Assembly: GCF_029543125.1 (NCBI RefSeq) | Contig: NZ_JARQWW010000004.1 | Location: 314,501 to 378,500, forward strand | Direction of reading: 5' to 3' | Length of the DNA: 64,000 nucleotides | DNA from: Caulobacter segnis | GTDB lineage: Bacteria > Pseudomonadota > Alphaproteobacteria > Caulobacterales > Caulobacteraceae | Part shown: piece by piece, positions 8,094-17,190 of the stretch | Numbering within the stretch: the first letter of the stretch is position 1 | How the letters are laid out: each line of letters begins with the position of its first letter | The notes under the pieces: model-generated | Told to the model about the DNA's origin: nothing | Database searches by the model: none | Seen by the model: only the letters and a program-made list of their open reading frames with translations | Made by a program: the position numbers and the translations under genes

Positions 8094-9464
8094 TTGACCC
8101 TGGACCCCTACCGGCTGCTTGGACTGGCCTTCGCCAGCTCCGACCTCCTTCTGGAGCTGGACGACTACGGACGCATCACGTTCGTGGCGGGGGCGGAGCA
8201 TGAGCTGTTCGGCCATGGCGCGCCGATCACCGGCATGCTGCTGCACGACCTGCTGGCCCCGCCGGAACGGGAGCGGCTGCACCATTTCCTGCTCGCCCTG
8301 GCCGACGGCGGACGTCATGGACCGATCGTCCTGGCCCCGGCGCACGACCCGGAAAGCCCGATCAGCCTGTCGGCCCGACGCCTGGCGGAGAACGCGGGCC
8401 GCATCTGCTGCGCCTTGACCGCCGCGCCGCCTCTGGCGAAATTCGAGACGGGCCCGGTCAACGTCGCGCCCTATGCCCCACCGCCGGTCGCGGCCGCAAC
8501 AGCCGTTGCGCAGCCAGCGGTCCAGGCCGTCGAACCCGAACCCGTCGCGCCGCCCCAGCCGGCGGTGATGGCCGACCTGCCGCCCGACATGGCCGTCCCG
8601 CCCCCGGTGGAAGCGCCGCCGCCCAGCCCGCCGGAGGTGGTCGAGCCTGTCGCCCAGGCCGCCGCGTCGCAGAACACTCGCGCCATGCATCGCGCCATGG
8701 CCCGCGCCGAGGCCCTGGCGGCGGCGGTCAGCCAGCGCCGCTTCAACTTCGCCTTCCAGCCGGTCGTCCGCCTGGCCGATGACACTGTCCACCACCACGA
8801 GGTCCTGGCCCGCTTCGACAACGGCGCCGACCCGCTGCAGATGATCCGCACCGCCCAGGCCTTCGACCTGATGGAGGAGCTGGACTACGCGGTGGTCGAG
8901 CAGGCCATCCGCCGCCTGGCCTCCGACGTCCCCACCCTGCGCCTGGCGGTGAAGGTGACGGGCCGCACCCTGTGCGACGAAGGCTACGCCTTCCATGTGG
9001 AGCGCCTGCTGCGCCGCCACGAGGGCGCGCGCGGCCGGCTGATCTTCGAGCTGACCGAGAGCAACACGATCACCGACATGGTGCTGGCCAACCGTTACGC
9101 CCAGGTCCTGCGCGGCATGGGATCGCTGGTCTGCCTGGGCGACTTCGGCGCGGGGGCCGATTCTATGGCCCACCTCCAACGCCTGCAGCTGGATCTGGCC
9201 AAGATCGACGGCCGCTATGTGCGCGAACTGACCGGCGGGCGCGAGGAAGCGGCCCTGGTGCGCCACTTGGTGCAGGCCTTCAGCGAGCTTGGCCTGCGCA
9301 CCGTCGCCGCCATGGTCGAGAACACGGGCGTTGAGGAAGCCGCGCGCTACGCCGGCGTCGATTTCGCCCAGGGCTATCTCTACGGCCGCCCCACGGAGCG
9401 CCCGCAGAACCCTCAAATGCGAAGGGCGGCGCCGGTGGCGCCGCCCCTGCTCAGACTGGCCTGA
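8094..9464 (+). CDS. PAS-like and degenerate EAL domain protein
   Basis: A 456-residue protein. Residues about 8-100 look PAS-like, 120-195 are a Pro/Ala/Val-rich linker, and 205-445 form an EAL domain. EAL domains hydrolyse cyclic di-GMP, but key metal ligands are changed. The EAL motif is EVL (236-238), the usual Asn is K287, the first Asp of DDFG is G349 (GDFGAG), and the AEGVE glutamate is A406. E319 and K370 remain. It is therefore probably a catalytically dead effector or scaffold rather than a phosphodiesterase. The start appears to be TTG; no better ATG precedes the PAS region. A cytoplasmic location is likely since no membrane segment is seen. Confidence 0.8.
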   Translation: MTLDPYRLLGLAFASSDLLLELDDYGRITFVAGAEHELFGHGAPITGMLLHDLLAPPERERLHHFLLALADGGRHGPIVLAPAHDPESPISLSARRLAENAGRICCALTAAPPLAKFETGPVNVAPYAPPPVAAATAVAQPAVQAVEPEPVAPPQPAVMADLPPDMAVPPPVEAPPPSPPEVVEPVAQAAASQNTRAMHRAMARAEALAAAVSQRRFNFAFQPVVRLADDTVHHHEVLARFDNGADPLQMIRTAQAFDLMEELDYAVVEQAIRRLASDVPTLRLAVKVTGRTLCDEGYAFHVERLLRRHEGARGRLIFELTESNTITDMVLANRYAQVLRGMGSLVCLGDFGAGADSMAHLQRLQLDLAKIDGRYVRELTGGREEAALVRHLVQAFSELGLRTVAAMVENTGVEEAARYAGVDFAQGYLYGRPTERPQNPQMRRAAPVAPPLLRLA

Positions 9465-9473
9465 ACCGAAGCC

Positions 9474-11294
9474 TTACGCCTTGGTCCGCGCCACGTAGGC
9501 GTCGATCTGCTTTTCCAGCACTGTCAGCGGCATCGGGCCCGACAGCAGGGCCGCGTCGTGGAACTGGCGGATGTCGAACTTCGAACCCAGCTTGGCCTTG
9601 GCCCCTTCGCGCAGGCGCGCCCACTGGGTGTGGCCGACCTTGTAGCTGAGCGCCTGGCCCGGCCACACGCAGTAGCGGTCGATCTCGCGCTGGACGCGGC
9701 CGTGGGTGTAGCCGGTGGCCCCCACCATGTAGGCGGTGGCCTGATCGCGGGACCAGCGCTTGTGGTGGATGCCAGTATCGACCACCAGGCGGATGGCGCG
9801 GAACAGCAGCGACTGCCAGTAGCCCAGCTCGCCGTTCGGATCGCCCTTGTAGACATCCATCTCGTAGGCGAGCTGCTCGGCATAGAGCGCCCAGCCCTCT
9901 GAGAATGCCGAGAAGCCGCCCGTGCGGCGGATCAGCGGCACGTCGGCGTTCTCCATCTGCAGACCGATCTGCAGGTGATGCCCCGGGCTGGCCTCGTGAT
10001 AGGTCAGGGTCGCCAGGCTGAACTTCGGCCAGTCGGCGCTGTCCTTCAGGTTGATGTAGAAGGCGCCGGGGCGCGAGCCGTCCAGGGTCGGGCGCTGGTA
10101 GTAGCCGTTGGAGGCGCCGTCCTGGATGTTCACCGGCACGCGGCGCACCTCGACCTTGGTCTTGGGCAGGCGGCCGAACACTTCCGGCAGACGCGGGTCG
10201 AGCGCCGCGATCTGGGCGTTCAGGACCTTGATCATCTCTTCCTTGCCGGCGTCGGTGTTCGGATAGAGCTGATCCGGACGCTTGCCGAGTTCGGTCATGC
10301 GGTCGGCGACAGAGCCCTGGGTCAGGCCCATGCCCTTCAGCAGCACGTCCATGCGGGCGGTGATCTCGGCCGCCTGGCTGAGGCCCAGCTGGTGGACTTC
10401 TTCCGGGGTCATGGTGGTGGTCGTGGCCGCCGCCACGGCGCCGGCGTAGTAGCCCGGGTCCGCCGGCAGGGTCCAGGCGCCGGCCTTGTCGGTGGCCTTG
10501 GCGCGCAGGGCCTCGACCGCCGCGATCTGACGGTCGAGCGCCGGCCACACCTGGGCGTCGACCACGCCGGCGACCTGGGCGCCGTAGTCGGCGGTCAGAC
10601 CGGCGGCCTTGGCGCGGCGGGCGATGGACTTCACCAGAACGGTGTCGGCGGTCGCCTGACCGCGCAGGGCGCGCATCTGGTCCAGGGTGGTGGCGAGGAT
10701 GAAGTTGGGCGCGATGACGCCCATCGCCGCCTCGGCGTTCATCCGCTCGGTCTCCTGATCGAGGACCGTGGCGAAGCCCTTCACGCGGGCCACATAGGCG
10801 TCGGCGTCAGCGGTGTTGGCGATGCCGTGCTGATTGTCGAGGAAGTCGGGCACCGACTGGTAGGCGCCGGAGCGCTGATCCAGGGCGTAGGGCGAATAGC
10901 CGCCGTTGCCGCCCTCGCCGAACTTCACGCGCGACAGGGCCATGACCGAGACTTCGTTCTGATAGGCGATGACGTCGTAGTCGATGGCGGCGGAGGGGCT
11001 GAGCGCGGCGCGATTGATGGTCTTCAGGTCCACCAGGCGCTGCTTGGCGTCGGCCAGTCGGCGGGCGCGGTCGGCCAGCGAGGCGTCGCCCAGTTCGCTC
11101 TTCAGGTGCGCGCGGGCGCCCTTGTCCAGGCCCAGCGAGGTGGCGCGGGTCGGGCTCTTGTCGATGCCGTCGTAGAAGAACTTGTCGAGCAGCGCATGGA
11201 GCCGCTGATCCTCAGCGCCCCCCTTGGCTTGCGCGAGCGCCGGCGCGGCGATGGCCGAGGCGGCGGCGGTGGCGAGGAAGGTTCTGCGGTCCAT
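9474..11294 (-). CDS. DUF885 family Tat-exported protein (copy A)
   Basis: A 606-residue DUF885 protein. It opens with MDRRTFLATAAASAIAAPALAQA, a twin-arginine signal with an Ala-x-Ala cleavage site, so export to the periplasm is expected. The conserved core has YHEASPGHH with the His-Glu at residues 433-434, followed by EGWALYAEQLAYEM about 35 residues later. An HExxxGHH plus downstream Glu pattern resembles a zinc peptidase site; that activity is inference. It is the most divergent of four tandem copies and the last gene of the array, 26 bases after copy B. The start ATG follows AAGGGGGACATC. It ends nine bases from the convergent EAL gene. Confidence 0.85.
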   Translation of the reverse strand: MDRRTFLATAAASAIAAPALAQAKGGAEDQRLHALLDKFFYDGIDKSPTRATSLGLDKGARAHLKSELGDASLADRARRLADAKQRLVDLKTINRAALSPSAAIDYDVIAYQNEVSVMALSRVKFGEGGNGGYSPYALDQRSGAYQSVPDFLDNQHGIANTADADAYVARVKGFATVLDQETERMNAEAAMGVIAPNFILATTLDQMRALRGQATADTVLVKSIARRAKAAGLTADYGAQVAGVVDAQVWPALDRQIAAVEALRAKATDKAGAWTLPADPGYYAGAVAAATTTTMTPEEVHQLGLSQAAEITARMDVLLKGMGLTQGSVADRMTELGKRPDQLYPNTDAGKEEMIKVLNAQIAALDPRLPEVFGRLPKTKVEVRRVPVNIQDGASNGYYQRPTLDGSRPGAFYINLKDSADWPKFSLATLTYHEASPGHHLQIGLQMENADVPLIRRTGGFSAFSEGWALYAEQLAYEMDVYKGDPNGELGYWQSLLFRAIRLVVDTGIHHKRWSRDQATAYMVGATGYTHGRVQREIDRYCVWPGQALSYKVGHTQWARLREGAKAKLGSKFDIRQFHDAALLSGPMPLTVLEKQIDAYVARTKA

Positions 11295-11320
11295 GATGTC
11301 CCCCTTGAGTACGCTTGGTC

Positions 11321-13138
11321 TTACGCGGTCTTCGCCGCGGCGATGTAGTTGTCGATGGCCGTCTCCAGCACGGTCAGCGGCGTGCTGCCGGAAAGAAGGC
11401 CGGCGTTGTGGAAGGCCTTCAGGTCGAACTTCGAGCCCAGCGCCTTGCGGGCTTTGTCCCGCGTGCGCAGCCAGACGATCTTGCCGACCATGTAGCTGGA
11501 CGCCTGGCCCGGCCACACGGCGTAGCGCTCGATTTCGGTGATCCCCCGCGCCTCGGTCCAGCCGAGCACGTCGACGAAGTACTTCACCGCCTGTTCGCGG
11601 CTCCAGCGCTTGTGGTGCATGCCACTATCGACGACCATGCGCACGGCGCGGAAAAGCGCGCCCTGAAGCTGGCCCACGTGACCCAGCGGGTCTGATCCGT
11701 ACATGCCCATCTCGACGGCGAGCTGCTCCGAATAGAGCGCCCAGCCCTCGGAATAGCCGGAGAAGCCGGTGGCCTTGCGGATCAACGGGATGGCGTCGCT
11801 CTCGTTGCTGAGGGCGAGCTGCAGGTGATGGCCCGGAATGCTCTCGTGATAGCTCAGCGAGGTCAGGGTGAAGGTCGGCGACTCCGCCGTGTTGCGCAGG
11901 TTGATCCAGTAGATGCCCGGGCGCGAGCCATCGAGGGTCGGCGAGTTGTAGTAGCCGCGCGGCGCGCCCGCCTCGATCGCCTTGGGCACGCGGCGTATCT
12001 CCACCGGGGCCTTGGGCAGTTGGCCGAAGTACGGGGGCAGCTTGCCCCGGATCTCCTCGACCTTGCCGTTCAGCATGGCCAGCAGTTGCTCCTTGCCCTC
12101 ATCGGTGTTCGGGTAGTGCTGCTTGGGATCGTCGCCCAGCGCCTTGAGGCGCGCGCCGACCGAGCCCTGGGTCATGCCCTGGCCCTTCAGAAGCACGTCG
12201 ATCTCGGCCGAGATGCTTTTGACCAGTTCCAGGCCGGTCTGGTGGACATCCTCCGGCGTGATGCCCGAGGTCGTCGCGCCCTTCAGGGACACGGCGTAGT
12301 ATTCGTCACCCTTGGGAAGACGCCAGCAGCCCGCCTCGTGGACGGCGTTGGCGCGGTTGGCCTTCAGGAACTCGATCTGACGGTTCAGGGCAGGAACAAC
12401 CTCGCCCTCATAGATCTTCGTCGCGCGGGCCGACCAGTCGCCGGGCAGGTTCTTGGCGGCCGCGCGGCGCACCACCGATTGAACCAGCACCGACTTGTCG
12501 GCGCCCTCCCCGGCGATCTGCCCCATGGAGGCCAGGGCGCGGTCGATGGCGAAATCCGGCGGCAGAACGCCCAGGCCAAGGTCGTGACGCGCGATCTCCA
12601 GCTCGCCGTCGAGGTTCCGGGCGAAAGCGGACAGGCGCGACAGATACGCTTCGGCGTCGGCGGCGGTGTCGATGGAGTGCTGGGTGTCCAGGAAGTCCGG
12701 CGTCTGCTGGTACGAGCCGGTGAGCTGGCTGAGCACATAGGGCTCGCCCGCCGAATCCGCGCCGTAGTCGAACTTGCTGTAGCCGTCGGCGTCCACCGCC
12801 AGGGTGAACTCGATGGTGTCGTAGTTCACCGCGTCCATGCCGCTCAGGGCCTTGCGGTCGATGGCGCGCAGGTCGGCCAGTTCGCGCGTGACGCGGGCCT
12901 TGCTGCGAGCGCGGGAGGCCAGCGAAATCTCGTTCAGCTTGCCCTTCAGGTCGGCCATCGGCCCCTTGTCGAGACCCAGGCGCGTGGCGAAGCCGGGCGA
13001 GTTCTTGAACCGCTCCTGCATGATGCGGTCGAAGAGCGCGTTCATCTTGGCCGCTTCGGCCGAAGACGAAGTCTGGGCCAGGGCCGGTCCGGCCAAGGCG
13101 GTCGCGGCGGCGCTGGCCAGAAAGGCGCGACGGTCCAT
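11321..13138 (-). CDS. DUF885 family Tat-exported protein (copy B)
   Basis: A 605-residue DUF885 protein with a twin-arginine signal (MDRRAFLASAAATALAGPALAQ). The putative metal site YHESIPGHH has its His-Glu at residues 431-432, followed by SEGWALYSEQLAVEMGMY. It is closer to copies C and D than to A, sharing LALSNES after the motif and RKATGFSGYSEGW. The ATG chosen gives the Tat signal at once; an upstream extension in frame reads through the intergenic repeat and is not credible. A 199-base gap holding a hairpin repeat separates it from copy C upstream, so it may have its own promoter or be partly uncoupled. Confidence 0.85.
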   Translation of the reverse strand: MDRRAFLASAAATALAGPALAQTSSSAEAAKMNALFDRIMQERFKNSPGFATRLGLDKGPMADLKGKLNEISLASRARSKARVTRELADLRAIDRKALSGMDAVNYDTIEFTLAVDADGYSKFDYGADSAGEPYVLSQLTGSYQQTPDFLDTQHSIDTAADAEAYLSRLSAFARNLDGELEIARHDLGLGVLPPDFAIDRALASMGQIAGEGADKSVLVQSVVRRAAAKNLPGDWSARATKIYEGEVVPALNRQIEFLKANRANAVHEAGCWRLPKGDEYYAVSLKGATTSGITPEDVHQTGLELVKSISAEIDVLLKGQGMTQGSVGARLKALGDDPKQHYPNTDEGKEQLLAMLNGKVEEIRGKLPPYFGQLPKAPVEIRRVPKAIEAGAPRGYYNSPTLDGSRPGIYWINLRNTAESPTFTLTSLSYHESIPGHHLQLALSNESDAIPLIRKATGFSGYSEGWALYSEQLAVEMGMYGSDPLGHVGQLQGALFRAVRMVVDSGMHHKRWSREQAVKYFVDVLGWTEARGITEIERYAVWPGQASSYMVGKIVWLRTRDKARKALGSKFDLKAFHNAGLLSGSTPLTVLETAIDNYIAAAKTA

Positions 13139-13221
13139 CAGATACTCTCCCCATTTGGTCACGCGGACGGTCGGCTTGCTTAGCAGCAGCCCAGTCCATT
13201 TTGATTTCATCGGCGTCACGA

Positions 13222-13326
13222 TCCTCCCCCTCTGGGGGAGGTGTCCCAAAGGGACGAAGGGGGCCTGCTGAGTCAGCAAGCCCCCCTCCACCGCTTCGCA
13301 GTTCTCCTCCCCGAAAGGGAGGATTT
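13222..13326. repeat. Caulobacteraceae-type intergenic hairpin repeat, copy 1
   Basis: A roughly 105-base palindromic element: TCCTCCCCCTCTGGGGGAGG at the left, a central TGCTGA-G-TCAGCA, and a complementary GGGAGGATTT at the right. Two more copies occur at 20390-20472 and 57145-57250. It lies in the gap between DUF885 copies B and C and could act as a terminator or RNA-stability hairpin that splits the array. Confidence 0.8.
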
Positions 13327-13337
13327 GACCGCTCTCG

Positions 13338-15155
13338 TCAGGCCGACTTGGCGCTGGCGATATAGCCGTCGATGGCGTTCTCGAGCACCGTCAGCGGCGT
13401 GCCGCCGGCCAGAAGACCGGTGTCGTGGAACTTGCGGTAGTCGAACTTGCCGCCGAGGCTCTTGCGGGCCTTGTCTCGCAGACGCAGCCAGGTGAGCTTG
13501 CCCACCATGTAGCTGCAGGCCTGACCCGGCCACACGCAGTACCGTTCGATCTCCGTGACCGCCGTGGCCTCTTCCTGGCCCAGGTGATCGACGAAATACT
13601 TCACCGCCTGCTCGCGGCTCCACTTCTTGTAGTGCATGCCGCTGTCCACCACGAGGCGGACGGCGCGGAACAGGGCGGCCTGAAGCTGGCCGACGTGGCC
13701 GAACGGGTCGTCCTTGTACATGCCCATCTCCACGGCCAGCTCTTCGGAATAGAGCGCCCAGCCCTCGGAATAGCCCGAGAAGCCGATGGCCTTGCGGATC
13801 AGCGGAATGCCCTGGCTCTCGTTGCTGAGCGCCAGCTGCAGGTGGTGGCCCGGAATCCCCTCGTGATAGGTCAGGGTCTTCAGGCCGAACTTCGGGTTCT
13901 CGGCGGTGTTGCGCAGGTTGATCCAGTAGATGCCCGGGCGCGAACCATCGAGGGTCGGGATGTTGTAGTAGCCGCCCGGAGCGCCCGCCTCGATCGACTT
14001 GGGCACGCGGCGGATCTCCAGCGGCGCCTTGGGCAGCTGGCCGAAGTACGGGGCCAGCTTGACCTCGATCTCCTTCACCAGCTTGTTCAGGTCGTTGATC
14101 AGCTCGACCTTCGCCTCGTCGGTGTTGGCGTAGAGCTGGTCAGGACGCTTGGACAGCTGCTGCAGACGCGCGCCAACCGAGCCCTCGGTCATGCCCTGCG
14201 ACTTGAAGATCGCGTCGATCTCCTTGGAGATGCTGTCCACCAGACGCACGCCGGTGGAGTGGATCTCGTCCGGCGAGATGGTGGCGGTCGTGTAGTTGAG
14301 CAGCGAGACGCTGTAGTACTCGCCGCCCTTGGGCAGGCGCCACACGCCGGCGTCATGAACGGCCTTGGGGCGCACTTCCTTCAGGAACGCGATCTGACGG
14401 CCGAGGGCCGGCTGGACCTCGCCCTCATAGATTTTAGTGGCGCGGGCCTCCCAGTCGCCGGCGATGTTCTTGGCCTTGGTGCGGCGGACCACCGACTGGA
14501 CCAGGGACGTGGCGCTGGCCGGCTCGCCATGGATGTTGCCCAGGGTGGTCAGGGCGCGGTCGATGGCGAAGTCCGGCGGAATGACGCCAAGGCCGGCGTC
14601 GTGGCGGGCGATCTCGACCTCCCCGTCCAGCACCTTGGCGAAGGCCGACAGACGCGAAAGATAAGCTTCCGCGTCCCCCGCCGTCTCGATGCCGTGCTGG
14701 GTGTCCAGGAAGTCCGGGATCTGCTGGTACGAACCGGTCAGCTGGCTGATCACATACGGCGCGCCCGAAGCGCTGTTGCCGTAGTTGAACGCCTTGTTGC
14801 CCTTGTCCGAGGTCTCCAGGGTGAAGACCACGGTGTCGTAGTTGATCACGTCCATGCCGGTCAGCTTGGACCGGTCGATGGCCTTGATCTCAGACAGGTA
14901 GCGGCTGTTGTCCGCCTTGTCCTTGGCCAGGGCGGCCAGGGAGACCTCGCCCAGCTTGCCCTTCAGCGCCGCCATCGGCCCTTTGTCGAGACCCAGCGAG
15001 GTCGCGTACTCGGGATACCGCTGCATGGTCTCGTTCATGACGCGGTCGAAGATGGCGTTCATCTTCGCCGCTTCCGAACCCGCCTGAGCCGCGGCCAGCG
15101 TGGGGGCGGCCAACGCGGTGGAAAGCGCCCCCAGCAGAAGTTGTCTACGATCCAT
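13338..15155 (-). CDS. DUF885 family Tat-exported protein (copy C)
   Basis: A 605-residue DUF885 protein. The N-terminus MDRRQLLLGALSTALAAPTL is a twin-arginine signal, so the protein should be exported folded. The core contains YHEGIPGHH with His-Glu at residues 431-432 and SEGWALYSEELAVEMGMY downstream, the proposed zinc-site pattern. It shows many blocks shared with copies B and D, including FLDTQHGIETAGDAEAYLSRL. It follows copy D after 19 bases, so the two are surely co-transcribed. Whether it is a peptidase or another hydrolase cannot be told from sequence. Confidence 0.85.
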   Translation of the reverse strand: MDRRQLLLGALSTALAAPTLAAAQAGSEAAKMNAIFDRVMNETMQRYPEYATSLGLDKGPMAALKGKLGEVSLAALAKDKADNSRYLSEIKAIDRSKLTGMDVINYDTVVFTLETSDKGNKAFNYGNSASGAPYVISQLTGSYQQIPDFLDTQHGIETAGDAEAYLSRLSAFAKVLDGEVEIARHDAGLGVIPPDFAIDRALTTLGNIHGEPASATSLVQSVVRRTKAKNIAGDWEARATKIYEGEVQPALGRQIAFLKEVRPKAVHDAGVWRLPKGGEYYSVSLLNYTTATISPDEIHSTGVRLVDSISKEIDAIFKSQGMTEGSVGARLQQLSKRPDQLYANTDEAKVELINDLNKLVKEIEVKLAPYFGQLPKAPLEIRRVPKSIEAGAPGGYYNIPTLDGSRPGIYWINLRNTAENPKFGLKTLTYHEGIPGHHLQLALSNESQGIPLIRKAIGFSGYSEGWALYSEELAVEMGMYKDDPFGHVGQLQAALFRAVRLVVDSGMHYKKWSREQAVKYFVDHLGQEEATAVTEIERYCVWPGQACSYMVGKLTWLRLRDKARKSLGGKFDYRKFHDTGLLAGGTPLTVLENAIDGYIASAKSA

Positions 15156-15174
15156 GGTCCACCCTCTGGTTTCG

Positions 15175-17001
15175 TTACGCCGCCTTGGCGGACGCGATGT
15201 AGCTGTCGATGACGTTCTCCAGCGTGGTCAGGGGCGTGCCCCCGGCCAGCAGGCCGGCGTCATGGAACTTGCGGATGTCGAACTTGGGCCCGAGGGCGGT
15301 CTTGGCCTTCTCGCGCAGGCGCATCCACGTGATCTTGCCGACCATGTAGCTGCAGGCCTGGCCCGGCCAGACACAATAGCGTTCCACCTCGCGGGTGGCC
15401 GCGCCTTCCTCATCGCCGATCTGCTCGACATAGTACTTGATGGCCTGTTCGCGGCTCCAGCCCTTGTGGTGCAGGCCGGTGTCGACGACGAGGCGCACGG
15501 CCCGGAACAGGGCGTCGTGCAGCATGCCGATCTGACCCATCTTGTCCGTCTCGTACATGCCCATCTCCACCGCCAGCTCCTCGGCGTAGAGACCCCAGCC
15601 CTCGGAGTAGCCCGAGAAGCCGATGGCCTTACGGATCAGCGGGATGCCCTGGCTCTCGCCGCTGAGGGCCAGCTGCAGGTGATGGCCCGGAAGGGCTTCG
15701 TGATAGGTCAGGGTCGGCAGGGTGAAGCGCGGCTGGGCGGCGGTGTTCACCAGGTTGATCCAGTAGATGCCGGGGCGCGAGTTATCGAGCGGCGGCGAGT
15801 TGTATGAGCCGCCCGGCGCGCCGGCCTCGATGGCCGGAGGCACGCGGCGCACTTCCACCGGAGCCTTGGGCAGCTGGCCGAAATAGGCCGGCAGCTTCTT
15901 CTCGATGACCTTGATCTGGGCGTTCAGGTCATTGATCAGCTGAACCTTGCCCTCGTCGGTGTTCGGGTAGTGCTGCTTGGGATCGTCGTAGAGCGAGCGG
16001 AAACGCTCGCCGACGGTGCCCTTGGTCAGGCCCTGGCTGCGCATCAGCTCATCGGTCTGCGCCGACAGCTTGGCGACCAGGTCAAGGCCCAGCTGGTGGA
16101 TCTCGTCAGGCGTGAGGGTCGAGGTCGTGTAGCTCTTCAGCGAGGCGGCGTAGATCGCCGGGCCGTTCGGCAGCTTGCCGATGCCCGCGTCGTGGCGCGC
16201 CGTCTTGCGCAGGCGCTCCATGTGGGCGATCTGGCGGCCCAAGGCCGGCAGTACGCTGTCGGTATAGATCTTGGCGGCGCGCTGGCCATATTCCGGCGAC
16301 AGCCCCTTCTCCTTGGTGCGGCGCACGATGGACTCGACCAGGGTCGCCTTCTCCAGCGGCTGGTCGCGCAGGGACTTCATCTGGATCAGCGCCTTGTCGA
16401 TGACGAAGTCAGGCGGCGTGATGCCCAGCTTCTCGTCATGGACCGCGACCTCCAGCTCCTGATCGAGCGCCTTGCCCAGGGCCGAAAGGCGCGACAGGTA
16501 CGCCTCCGCGTCGGCCGCGTTCTCGATGGAGTGCATGTTGTCCATGAAGTCCGGCGCCTGCTGGTACAGGCCGCTCAACTGGCTGAGCACATAGACGGAA
16601 CCCTGGCCGCGCAGGGCGGGGCTGGACTTGGACACCTCGTCGGCCACCGCCAGGGTGAACTCCACGGTGTCATAGTTCACGACATCCATGCCCGTCAGTT
16701 TGGCGCGGTCGATGGTGCGCAGGCGGGCCAGGCGTGCGGCGTTCTGGGCCGCGTCTTCACGCTGCGCGCTCGGCGACAGGTCGCTGATGCGACTCTTCAG
16801 GGCCGCCATCGGGCCCTTATCCAGGCCCAGGTACGAGGAGTATTCGGGGAAGCGCTCAAGCTGCTCCTTCATGAACGCGTCGAACATGGCGTTCATCTTG
16901 GCGGCTTCCGGCGAGGCGGCGGCGGCCATGGCCATACGTGGTGCGACCGCGACGAGGCCGGCGATGGCGGTGAACTGAAGCAGTTGGCGGCGGCTCTGCA
17001 T
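15175..17001 (-). CDS. DUF885 family Tat-exported protein (copy D)
   Basis: A 608-residue DUF885 protein and the first gene of the four-copy array. It begins MQSRRQLLQFTAIAGLVAVAP, a twin-arginine signal ending in AMAAAA. The motif YHEALPGHH places His-Glu at residues 434-435, and SEGWGLYAEELAVEMGMY follows. AGGGAGAG lies just upstream of the ATG, which fixes the start; a much longer open frame upstream is antisense to the TonB receptor gene and not real. It is divergent from the heme-type TonB receptor, sharing a 189-base promoter region with a Fur-like sequence, which hints at joint iron control. Confidence 0.85.
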   Translation of the reverse strand: MQSRRQLLQFTAIAGLVAVAPRMAMAAAASPEAAKMNAMFDAFMKEQLERFPEYSSYLGLDKGPMAALKSRISDLSPSAQREDAAQNAARLARLRTIDRAKLTGMDVVNYDTVEFTLAVADEVSKSSPALRGQGSVYVLSQLSGLYQQAPDFMDNMHSIENAADAEAYLSRLSALGKALDQELEVAVHDEKLGITPPDFVIDKALIQMKSLRDQPLEKATLVESIVRRTKEKGLSPEYGQRAAKIYTDSVLPALGRQIAHMERLRKTARHDAGIGKLPNGPAIYAASLKSYTTSTLTPDEIHQLGLDLVAKLSAQTDELMRSQGLTKGTVGERFRSLYDDPKQHYPNTDEGKVQLINDLNAQIKVIEKKLPAYFGQLPKAPVEVRRVPPAIEAGAPGGSYNSPPLDNSRPGIYWINLVNTAAQPRFTLPTLTYHEALPGHHLQLALSGESQGIPLIRKAIGFSGYSEGWGLYAEELAVEMGMYETDKMGQIGMLHDALFRAVRLVVDTGLHHKGWSREQAIKYYVEQIGDEEGAATREVERYCVWPGQACSYMVGKITWMRLREKAKTALGPKFDIRKFHDAGLLAGGTPLTTLENVIDSYIASAKAA

Positions 17002-17125
17002 GGGCCCGCTCTCCCTATTTTTATCGAGGACGGAAGCGGTACCACTTACCCGTCCGACGTCGAGACCCGAGGTATTAATTCCGCGTAATAAATAACTCGA
17101 AGAACACCGTTTCCCCATCATCGCT

Positions 17126-17156
17126 TTGATATTGATTCTAAGAGTCATTCTCATTA
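17126..17156. promoter_or_regulatory. Putative Fur box in the TonB receptor / DUF885 divergent promoter
   Basis: The stretch beginning TTGATATTGATTCTAAGAG and running on to TCATTCTCATT resembles overlapping Fur hexamers (GATAAT-like units in both directions). It is strikingly AT-rich against its surroundings, lies 35-65 bases before the receptor start, and is placed where a repressor could also affect the DUF885 operon. It is an imperfect match to the 19-base consensus. Confidence 0.5.
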
Positions 17157-17190
17157 AAGCGGCGCCACAAAGAACGCTCGGGGGACATCC

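Noticed and set aside
7953-9416. Open frame of 487 codons opposite the EAL gene
   Set aside because: No domain and the typical Gly/Gln/His/Arg bias of antisense frames; the EAL motifs on the plus strand are clear.
13425-15212. Open frame of 595 codons opposite DUF885 copy C
   Set aside because: Similar shadow frames appear opposite all DUF885 copies, as expected from codon bias, and none has a start signal.
9474-17001. DUF885 array as an assembly duplication or recent amplification
   Set aside because: The four copies differ throughout, including signals and residues around the metal motif, so they are old paralogues and not repeated assembly.
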